NCBI GenBank assembly: GCA_043777315.1
Contig: JAYVPW010000150.1
Span: 107,768 to 171,767, forward strand
Origin: CAIURC01 sp043777315
GTDB lineage: Bacteria; Verrucomicrobiota; Verrucomicrobiia; Chthoniobacterales; Chthoniobacteraceae
Length of the DNA stretch: 64,000 nt
Reading direction: 5' to 3'
The notes beneath the pieces are model-generated. The model had not been told where the DNA came from and ran no database searches. It saw only the letters and a list, made by a program, of their open reading frames with translations. Positions 58,141 to 64,000 of the stretch are shown here, piece after piece. Made by a program: the position numbers and the translations under genes. Every line of letters starts with the position of its first letter. Positions within the stretch are counted from its first letter, which is position 1.

Positions 58141-58647
58141 CTAACGAATTGCTGCCGGAGCGGCTCCCGTCACCGGTGCAGCGAACTCCGTTTTCAAGCG
58201 CGCAATGATCTCCGCCAGCAGCGGCTTGCGCTTCTCTTCCCATTCCTTGCGGAGCTGCTCTTCGATCTTGCGCCGCTCTTCGCCGTAGCGTTTTACAAAA
58301 AGTTCACGGCGCTCTTTGTCCAAGTCCAGGCCGGCCTCACGGATCGCTGCGTCGATGTCCTCCGCCATGCGCTTGCGGCGAAAATCCTCGCGCTCGCGAA
58401 GCGCTTCTTTTTTCTCGGGCGGGAGATTGGCCCAGCGGAGGAAATTTTCCTGAAATCGTTTTCGCTGCTCCGGCGTGAGCGCTTCGAGAGCTTTGCGCAC
58501 GTTCTCAAATTCTGGCGACATCGCGCCGTTGTGCGGTGGGCGATCCAGGCCGGGAGTTCCGTGTTTTGGAGCTGCCGAATCCTGCGCTGCCGCGGAAAAC
58601 GCGACGGCAAAAAAACCTCCGATCAGAAGCGGGGAGTGTCGAGCCAT
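58141..58647 (-). CDS. Secreted helical protein, Spy/DUF3106-like
   Basis: 168 residues from the ATG at 58647, which has a good ribosome-binding site (GGAGG about 10 bases upstream, inside the preceding gene). Signal peptide MARHSPLLIGGFFAVAFSAA. The mature part is almost all charged helix: ENVRKALEALTPEQRKRFQE, WANLPPEKKEALREREDF, then a long Arg/Glu/Lys helix. LTPEQR and the LPPEKKEAL unit recall the LTxxQ pattern of Spy/CpxP/DUF3106 periplasmic proteins. Overlaps the upstream membrane-protein gene by 25 bp. Probably an envelope-stress or chaperone-type component, by analogy. Confidence 0.75.
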   Translation of the reverse strand: MARHSPLLIGGFFAVAFSAAAQDSAAPKHGTPGLDRPPHNGAMSPEFENVRKALEALTPEQRKRFQENFLRWANLPPEKKEALREREDFRRKRMAEDIDAAIREAGLDLDKERRELFVKRYGEERRKIEEQLRKEWEEKRKPLLAEIIARLKTEFAAPVTGAAPAAIR

Positions 58648-58970
58648 ACTGAAGTTTCCTCCGACGCCAGCAGCTCGTCGAGATGACTGATCACCGCGTA
58701 ATCGGGACTCGCGGAAACTTCTTGCGCGAGCTCGGCGATCGTCGGAGGCCGCTCGAAATGCTGCCACGCGCCGATGCTCGCAAACGTCACCGCGAGTGCC
58801 GTCACGACGGTGAACTGCCAGCGGCGGAAGATCCACGCGAGGATGCCGGGCTGCTCCTGCCGATTCGCGCGGAGTTCACGCAGGACATTGCGGGAGAAGA
58901 ACGGCGACACGACCGGCGTCCGAGCTTTGCCGAGCAAGCGCCAGAGATCGTCGTGTTCTTCGTGGTCCAT
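58623..58970 (-). CDS. Single-span membrane protein, anti-sigma-like
   Basis: 115 residues. A cytoplasmic N-terminal half (DHEEHDDLWRLLGKARTPVV, FFSRNVLREL), one membrane helix about 52-70 (FTVVTALAVTFASIGAW) and a short periplasmic tail with TIAELAQEVSASPDYAVI. Topology and pairing with a Spy/DUF3106-like protein are typical of small anti-sigma or stress-sensor operons, but no ECF sigma gene precedes it. The frame is open 84 bp upstream of the ATG with plausible coding sequence and no start codon. Function uncertain. Confidence 0.65.
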   Translation of the reverse strand: MDHEEHDDLWRLLGKARTPVVSPFFSRNVLRELRANRQEQPGILAWIFRRWQFTVVTALAVTFASIGAWQHFERPPTIAELAQEVSASPDYAVISHLDELLASEETSVWLDTPRF

Positions 58971-59056
58971 GATGCGGAGGTAAACGCGACGGCCTGCGCG
59001 AAGTTGCGCGCTTTTCTCGACGACCGCGCGACTGCGTTTCCGTTCAGAGACTGTTC

Positions 59057-59125
59057 AGGAAGTCAGGCGTCTCGCCTGACCGGGTGCGTCTCACCCGGCG
59101 TGTCAGGCGGGACGCCTGACTTCCT
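59057..59125. repeat. Nested palindrome cluster (CAGGCGTCTCGCCTG type)
   Basis: Outer arms aggaagtcaggcgtc (59057-59071) and gacgcctgacttcct (59111-59125) are perfect complements. Inside are three small hairpins, caggcgtctcgcctg, cgggtgcgtctcacccg and caggcgggacgcctg. Lies between rpoD and the anti-sigma-like gene, in the 195 bp gap. No T-run; looks like a dispersed repeat rather than a terminator. Confidence 0.8.
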
Positions 59126-59165
59126 CCGCGCCGAGATACCTGCTTTCGACTTATTACACAGTCTC

Positions 59166-61331
59166 TCAGAGTTCCGTCGCTTCGAGGAAGCCCTCGAGCT
59201 GCCGGATGCGCGTCGGATGACGCATTTTGCGCAACGCTTTTGCCTCGATCTGGCGGATGCGCTCGCGCGTGACTTTGAACTGCCGGCCGACTTCCTCGAG
59301 CGTCCGGCTGTAGCCATCGACGAGCCCGAAGCGCTGCTCCAAAACCTGCCGTTCGCGCTCGGTTAGCGACTCGAGCACGTCCTTGATCTTCTCTTTCAAA
59401 AGCACGATCGCGGTCATGTCGCTCGGGTTTTCCGCGCTCTTGTCTTCGATGAAATCGCCGAAGCTCGTGTCGTCACTTTCGCCGACCGGCGACTGCAACG
59501 AGATCGGCTGCTGCGCCATTTTCAGCACGGCGCGGACACGCTCGACGGGGAGCTGAATTTCGTCAGCCACCTCCTCCGGCGTGGGCTCGCGACCGTAATC
59601 CTGCACGAGTTGCTTCTGCACGCGCATCAGCTTGTTGATCGTCTCGATCATGTGGACCGGGATGCGGATCGTGCGCGCCTGGTCGGCGATCGAGCGGGTG
59701 ATCGCCTGCCGAATCCACCACGTCGCGTAGGTCGAAAATTTGTAGCCCCGACGATACTCGAATTTCTCGACCGCCTTCATCAGTCCCATGTTGCCTTCCT
59801 GGATCAGGTCGAGGAACGAGAGGCCGCGGTTCGTATATTTTTTCGCGATGGAAATCACGAGCCGCAGGTTCGCCTCGACCATCTCGGTTTTGGCCTTGAG
59901 CGCCTTCTTCAGCCAGCCTTTCAGTTCGGCATATTCGGCGATGAATTCATCTGAACTCAGCCACGCGCGCATCTGAATTTCCTTCAGCTTCGCGGCGTGA
60001 TCGGTCTTCGCGAGCACTTCGACCTTCGCGGACTTTTTCACCGGCTTGTTCAGCTCGTTGAGGTGGAGGTGGACGAGGCGATTCGTCTCGTCGGCGAGAT
60101 GCACGAATTCCTCGGTGACCTTCTGCTTGAAGAAGAACTTCGGATAAATCCGCTGGATCGCGGCGTGCGCCTTTTGGAACTCGAGATACGACTTCGTCTC
60201 GTGGTTCTTCCCGCCGTGCGCGAGGTAGTTTTTGTAAACGCTGACGCAGTGCGCGGCGGCGTGTTCGAGGCTCTGGCAGAGCTTCGGAAGCTGTTTCATG
60301 TAGCGCTCACGGCTCTCGATTTTTTTGTCGAGAATGATGCGGTCGAAACGCTCGCGGCCTTCGCTCAATTTCTGCGCGAGATCGAGATACGCGCGGGCGA
60401 TGAAGCCGAAATGATTGACGTGTTTTTGCACGTTGATTTCCGCCTCTTCGATCCGCTTGGAAATTTCCACCTCCTGCTCCCGCGTGAGCAGCGGAACCTG
60501 GCCCATTTGCTTGAGATACATGCGGACCGGGTCGTCGAGAATATCGAGCTTCGCCTCCGGCTTTTCCTCCTCCTCCTCGGCATCCGCGTCCTTTTTGCCG
60601 TCCTTGTAACGATCGACATCCGACGCATCGATGATGTCGATTTCCATCGAGCGGAAGCGACCCATGATCGCGTCCATCTCGTCGGCGTCGTTCATGTTTT
60701 CTGGCAGCACCTCGTTGAGGTCGTCGAAGGTGAGGTAGCCCTGTTCCTTCGCGAGCTTCACGAGTTCGCGGATTTTCTCCGCCACTTCCGGTTGATCGAC
60801 GATGCTGATCACCGGTCCGGCGGGTTTCGCGACGACTTTCTTTTCCTTCGCGGCTTTCACCGGTTTTTCCGCCTTCGGAGTCTTGCCGTTCTTCGCGTGG
60901 ATCTCGATCGCGGGCTCGACTGCCACGTTCACCTTCTTTTCCCGAGCGGGCTTTTCCTTGATTTTTCTGGCTGCCGCTTTTGCCGGCTTCGGTGCTTTTT
61001 TGGCCTTCGGCGCTTTTTTGGCCTTCGGCGCTTTTTTGGCCTTCGGCGCCTTTTTGGCCTTCGGCGCTTTTTTGGCCTTCGGCGCTTTTTTGGCCTTCGG
61101 CGCTTTTTTGGCCTTCGGCGCCTTTTTAGCCTTCGGTGCCTTTTTGGCCTTCGGTGCCTTTTTGATTTTCGCCACTTTCGCTACCTTGACCTTCTTCACC
61201 TTGGGCTCCTTCTTTGCCTTCGGAGCTTTGGCTGCCTTGGCTTTTACCTTGGGTGCCTTCTTGATTTTTGGTTCCTTTTTCGCGGCGGACTTGGCGGGTT
61301 TCGAGACGACTTTCTTGGCGATTTTAGGCAT
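59166..61331 (-). CDS. rpoD: Primary sigma factor with Lys/Ala/Pro repeat tail
   Basis: 721 residues. Residues 1-~165 are a strongly basic tail with about ten tandem copies of the hexapeptide KKAPKA. Region 1.1 follows (EKIRELVKLAKEQGYLTFDD), then 1.2 (DPVRMYLKQMGQVPLLTREQ), region 2 (EANLRLVISIAKKYTNRGLS, DLIQEGNMGLMKAVEKFEYR, FSTYATWWIRQAITRSI), region 3 (REPTPEEVADEI) and region 4 (LTERERQVLEQRFGL, TRERIRQIEAKALRKMRH). Helical non-conserved region between 1.2 and 2. E. coli RpoD has 613 residues; the excess is the tail. ATG at 61331. Downstream of dnaG on the same strand (46 bp), the classical dnaG-rpoD order. Confidence 0.95.
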   Translation of the reverse strand: MPKIAKKVVSKPAKSAAKKEPKIKKAPKVKAKAAKAPKAKKEPKVKKVKVAKVAKIKKAPKAKKAPKAKKAPKAKKAPKAKKAPKAKKAPKAKKAPKAKKAPKAKKAPKAKKAPKPAKAAARKIKEKPAREKKVNVAVEPAIEIHAKNGKTPKAEKPVKAAKEKKVVAKPAGPVISIVDQPEVAEKIRELVKLAKEQGYLTFDDLNEVLPENMNDADEMDAIMGRFRSMEIDIIDASDVDRYKDGKKDADAEEEEEKPEAKLDILDDPVRMYLKQMGQVPLLTREQEVEISKRIEEAEINVQKHVNHFGFIARAYLDLAQKLSEGRERFDRIILDKKIESRERYMKQLPKLCQSLEHAAAHCVSVYKNYLAHGGKNHETKSYLEFQKAHAAIQRIYPKFFFKQKVTEEFVHLADETNRLVHLHLNELNKPVKKSAKVEVLAKTDHAAKLKEIQMRAWLSSDEFIAEYAELKGWLKKALKAKTEMVEANLRLVISIAKKYTNRGLSFLDLIQEGNMGLMKAVEKFEYRRGYKFSTYATWWIRQAITRSIADQARTIRIPVHMIETINKLMRVQKQLVQDYGREPTPEEVADEIQLPVERVRAVLKMAQQPISLQSPVGESDDTSFGDFIEDKSAENPSDMTAIVLLKEKIKDVLESLTERERQVLEQRFGLVDGYSRTLEEVGRQFKVTRERIRQIEAKALRKMRHPTRIRQLEGFLEATEL
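60985..61163. repeat. 18 bp tandem repeat inside rpoD
   Basis: About ten near-identical 18 bp units (plus strand ggcgcttttttggccttc, with C/T variants) encoding KKAPKA on the minus strand. Each unit is a multiple of three, so copy-number changes keep the frame. Confidence 0.9.
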
Positions 61332-61377
61332 ACTCGATAGGTGAAGATTCTAATCCCCGCGTCCCGGGGATGAATTC

Positions 61378-63171
61378 CTAGGGAGGCGGGGAAAAAGGTC
61401 GCGGAATATCGGAGACACGTTTTTGCAAATCAAGGATTTGTTTCTGGAGCCGCAAAACCTCTTCCGGCCCGAGATTTGGCGTGCGCAGACGGGCTTTCAG
61501 CGCCTCGATTTTGCGCCGCTTTTGCCGCTGTTCCAGCTCCCGCCAGCAGGCGTGCGCGACGGCCACGGCGCTCGGCCGTTTTTCTTCCAGTAGCTCGCAG
61601 ACGGCGGCTTCCTCCTCGGCGTCGAGGGTGGCGAGAAAGGCGTTGATCGATGGTTGGTCGGACGGCTGCAGGTCGGCGGCGAGGATTTTGGAAAGCAGGC
61701 CGGCATCCGGCTCGCGGGCGAGCACTTCGTTCCACGGCTCTTCCAGCACCCAGGCCCGCGCGTCGTCGTCGCAGAGGGTCACGATCGCCAGCAGCCGGAG
61801 CGTGGGGTCGAGCGCTGCTGGTGTCGGTGGGACATTCTCGTCCCGCGCGATTTTCGGCACCTTGAGCATCCGCGAGAGTTCCGCCGTCGAGACTTCCAGC
61901 CGTTGCGACGCCTTGTTCACGATCGCCTCCCGCAGGATTCCGTCGCTCAGGAAGCCCGCCCATTCCGCGATCTTCCGGGCCGCCGCGCGTTTCCCTCCCG
62001 GCGTCGCGAAATCGGCCCGCGCTGCCATCTTCTCCAGTTGGAAATCGAAGAACTCCCGCGCCCCCGCCACGCGCTCCACGAACGCCGCCGCGCCCTGTCC
62101 CCTGATGAGCGAATCCGGGTCTTGCCCCGCTGGCATCTCCACCACGCGCACCGACAAATTCTCCGCGAGCAGCATCTCCAGCGACTTCTCCGCCGCATTT
62201 TGCCCGGCGGCATCCGCATCGAAGCACAGCACCACCTCGCCCTCGCCGACGTATTGTTTCAAAATATGCGCCTGCTCTTTCGTGAACGCGGTCCCCTGCG
62301 GCGCGATCACATTTTGCACCCCGGCCTCGAATGCCGTGATCAAATCGAGCTGCCCCTCGCACACGATCGCCTGCGCCTTGTCGATCACCGCCCGCATCGA
62401 TTTGTGGAGCCCGAAGAGCACCTTGCCTTTGGTAAAAAGGGGCGTCTCCGGCGAGTTCACATACTTCGCGCCCTTCGCCTCCGCCGCCAGCACGCGCCCG
62501 CTGAACGCGATCACCTCCCCGGTCCGGTGATTGTGGATCGGGAACATCACCCGACCCCGGAACCGGTCGTAAAATCCGCCCCGCGGCCGCTCCTCATCGC
62601 GCAGCTTCACCAGCCCACTGGCGAGCATCTCCTCGTCGGAAAAGCCCCGCTGCCCCGCGAAATCCCCGAACGCCTCGAACGAATCCGGCGCGTAGCCCAG
62701 CTTCCACGCCTTCGCCACCTCGACCGATATCCCGCGCCCTTTTAAATAGTCCCGCGCCACCTGCGCCGACGGCTTCCGCAGCAGCTCCCGGTGAAAAAAA
62801 TCCGCCGCCTCCGCGTGCAGCGCCAGCAGCCGCTTCCGCATCGTGAACCGCGCCGCATCCTCCGGGCTCATCTCCGCGTCCACGATTTTCACCCCCGCGC
62901 GCTCCGCGAGCTTCTTCGTCGCGCTCATGAAATCGAGATTCTCGTACATCATCACGAACCGGATGACATTCCCCCCGGCCCCGCAGCCGAAGCACTTGAA
63001 AATCTGCCGCTTCGGATTCACCGAGAACGACGGCGTCTTCTCCGCGTGGAAAGGACACGTCGCCTTGAACATTCCCGCCGCCCGTTTCAGCGGAAAGTAG
63101 CCCTCGATCACCTCCACGATGTCGTTTGCAGACTGAATCTGCTCGATGGTTTCGGGGGGAATCAGCGGCAC
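61378..63171 (-). CDS. dnaG: DNA primase
   Basis: 597 residues, normal length. N-terminal zinc ribbon (ATCPFHAEKTPSFSVNPKRQ, FKCFGCGAGGNVIRF), RNA-polymerase domain (VAKAWKLGYAPDSFEAFGDF, GRVMFPIHNHRTGEVIAFSG), Toprim domain (AQAIVCEGQLDLITAFEAGV, VLCFDADAAGQNAAEKSLEM) with its acidic Glu and DxD, then a helicase-binding C-terminal region with LEEPWNEVLAREPDAGLLSK. Start ATG at 63171 (MPLIPPETIEQIQSANDIVE). Synthesises RNA primers at the fork. Paired with rpoD downstream. Confidence 0.96.
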   Translation of the reverse strand: MPLIPPETIEQIQSANDIVEVIEGYFPLKRAAGMFKATCPFHAEKTPSFSVNPKRQIFKCFGCGAGGNVIRFVMMYENLDFMSATKKLAERAGVKIVDAEMSPEDAARFTMRKRLLALHAEAADFFHRELLRKPSAQVARDYLKGRGISVEVAKAWKLGYAPDSFEAFGDFAGQRGFSDEEMLASGLVKLRDEERPRGGFYDRFRGRVMFPIHNHRTGEVIAFSGRVLAAEAKGAKYVNSPETPLFTKGKVLFGLHKSMRAVIDKAQAIVCEGQLDLITAFEAGVQNVIAPQGTAFTKEQAHILKQYVGEGEVVLCFDADAAGQNAAEKSLEMLLAENLSVRVVEMPAGQDPDSLIRGQGAAAFVERVAGAREFFDFQLEKMAARADFATPGGKRAAARKIAEWAGFLSDGILREAIVNKASQRLEVSTAELSRMLKVPKIARDENVPPTPAALDPTLRLLAIVTLCDDDARAWVLEEPWNEVLAREPDAGLLSKILAADLQPSDQPSINAFLATLDAEEEAAVCELLEEKRPSAVAVAHACWRELEQRQKRRKIEALKARLRTPNLGPEEVLRLQKQILDLQKRVSDIPRPFSPPP

Positions 63172-63228
63172 GGGACCGCGACCTTACACCGCCCGCCGGA
63201 GCCGTCGAGAGCCCGCGCCGTCGCCGCC

Positions 63229-63807
63229 TTATTTCACCAGTGTCAGGCTCGAGATGCTCCCATTCGTCGCCAGGTCTTTGTCAAAGTGCAGCGTCGCCTT
63301 GACCTTCACGCCCGGCGCTCCGGCCACCGCCACATCGGGCGCGGTGGTGTAGCCGGCGCCCGGATTCGTGATTTTCACACCGGTCACCTTGCCAGCCGAA
63401 ATCACGGCCACCGCTTCCGCCGGCGTGACTTTCCAAAGCCCCCCGCGCCCCGGCGGATACCGGTAGAAATTCGACACCTCATCGAGCCGCTCGTTCGTCA
63501 CCCCGAGCGGTCCGAGCGCCTCCATCAGCGCCCGCTTATTGGCCTGCACCTGGGCCGGTTCCGGCCGTTCGCCCCCATGCGCCGGCGTCACATGGCTGAA
63601 CGCATCCCGAAACACCTGCGACGGCACCCCGAGCGCCGCCGCGATCAAGACCACCGGCCGCCCATGATCGCGCGGGTCCGTCTCATGGCCGGCGCTGAAA
63701 GTGACCACCGGTGCGCCCTTCACCGCCGCCGTGGGCTCCGCAGCCTGCACCGAAAAAAGGCAGCCTGTCAGGAAAACCAGCGCGAGTGGAAAGTGTGAAG
63801 AGTTCAT
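63229..63807 (-). CDS. Secreted or lipo-protein of unknown function
   Basis: 192 residues from the ATG at 63807 (MNSSHFPLALVFLTGCLFSV); a start 36 bp earlier adds a non-signal leader. LTGC fits a lipobox, while SVQA/AEP fits an ordinary signal-peptidase site, so sorting is undecided. The middle has no recognised domain. The end, VTGVKITNPGAGYTTAPDVA and ISSLTLVK, is the GxGYT-xxP beta-repeat found in many surface and phage-like proteins. Follows nothing obvious; dnaG is 57 bp downstream on the same strand. Confidence 0.75.
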   Translation of the reverse strand: MNSSHFPLALVFLTGCLFSVQAAEPTAAVKGAPVVTFSAGHETDPRDHGRPVVLIAAALGVPSQVFRDAFSHVTPAHGGERPEPAQVQANKRALMEALGPLGVTNERLDEVSNFYRYPPGRGGLWKVTPAEAVAVISAGKVTGVKITNPGAGYTTAPDVAVAGAPGVKVKATLHFDKDLATNGSISSLTLVK

Positions 63808-63892
63808 TCGGCAGGAGAAAAGATGGAATGGCGGAATTGGCAAGAGCTAAGACCCCTCGATTCAGGCTGGCTTCCGTGCATCGGCGCGTGCC

Positions 63893-64000
63893 CTATCCGG
63901 GCCGGGTCGGCGAAAGGCGGAAGTCGCGTTGCAACGCATAGGTCACGCTCAGCACGACAAAAGAGATCAGCAGCAGGGCCGCCGAAGTCCGCCCCGCGCT
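63893..64000 (-). CDS. C-terminus of a membrane protein (cut by window edge)
   Basis: The minus strand from 64000 reads SAGRTSAALLLISFVVLSVT, YALQRDFRLSPTRPG and a TAG at 63895-63893, open to the edge. A membrane helix followed by a short basic tail is how many ABC importer permeases end (for example ModB-like), but 35 codons are too few to name a family. Everything upstream lies outside the window. Confidence 0.45.
   Translation of the reverse strand, partial: SAGRTSAALLLISFVVLSVTYALQRDFRLSPTRPG

Noticed and set aside
60985..61163. Regular repeat that could be taken for a CRISPR array
   Set aside because: Units are contiguous 18 bp with no spacers and encode a protein repeat.
60802..61344. 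Plus-strand frame rich in FGAFLAFGAF repeats, looking like a membrane repeat protein
   Set aside because: It is the antisense of the KKAPKA repeats of rpoD; the real gene is on the minus strand with all sigma motifs.

Overview
The window is a 64 kb GC-rich bacterial chromosome segment whose gene content best fits a Gram-negative member of the Verrucomicrobiota. That assignment is an inference. It rests on surface-protein styles, a Lys/Ala-rich tail on both the primary sigma factor and a DksA/TraR protein, abundant interspersed palindromes, and start sites that mostly lack a Shine-Dalgarno sequence. No rRNA, tRNA, CRISPR array, transposase or prophage was seen.

Layout. 0-5.6 kb: partial prfC, an FHA/receiver regulator, the initiating polyprenyl-phosphate sugar-phosphate transferase, aroD and a lone receiver protein. 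5.6-9.4 kb: a carbamoyltransferase / SxtJ-like / DUF5989-like triad, with a divergent SGNH hydrolase. 9.4-19.9 kb (minus strand): an exopolysaccharide operon with a small membrane protein, an outer-membrane barrel, a Wza-like export protein, a Wzc-like BY-kinase, three glycosyltransferases and a Wzy/WaaL-like polymerase. 20.3-29.8 kb: the most unusual part. Two large secreted Ala-rich proteins of unknown function are each paired with a membrane O-antigen-ligase/TPR protein, arranged head to head around a 52 bp divergent centre at 24.84-24.89 kb. 29.8-39.2 kb (plus strand): a second glycan arm with an EEP phosphatase-like protein, a GT39-like transferase, a GT2-methyltransferase fusion, a flippase, a kinase-like/methyltransferase protein, a GT4 and an FkbM methyltransferase. 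Its genes are mostly coupled by 1-4 base overlaps.

39.4-50.1 kb is a plus-strand metabolic and surface region: two CNNM/CorC-type proteins, a CysJ-like reductase, a dienelactone hydrolase, a PQQ-type propeller, a sugar epimerase/ADH/SDR trio and a CAP-domain protein. 50.1-63.2 kb is mostly minus-strand housekeeping: ftsY, nusB, ribH, ribBA, deoA, rpsR, rpmG, the DksA/TraR-like gene, rpoD and dnaG. It also holds a decayed ABC-2 permease pseudogene, a secreted EF-hand protein and a secreted protein with a PD-(D/E)xK-like motif. The right edge cuts a gene that ends in a membrane helix.

Working model (inference): PGT initiates the lipid-linked glycan. The two glycosyltransferase/methyltransferase arms build and decorate it (carbamoyl, methyl). 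The flippase and polymerase process it, and Wzc, Wza and the barrel export it. The two ligase/TPR proteins may transfer glycan onto the two Ala-rich secreted proteins or otherwise work with them. Separately, three short elements with identical architecture (three hexamers at 10 bp pitch in each inverted arm) are scattered through 31.9-46.0 kb. One lies inside an intact reading frame.
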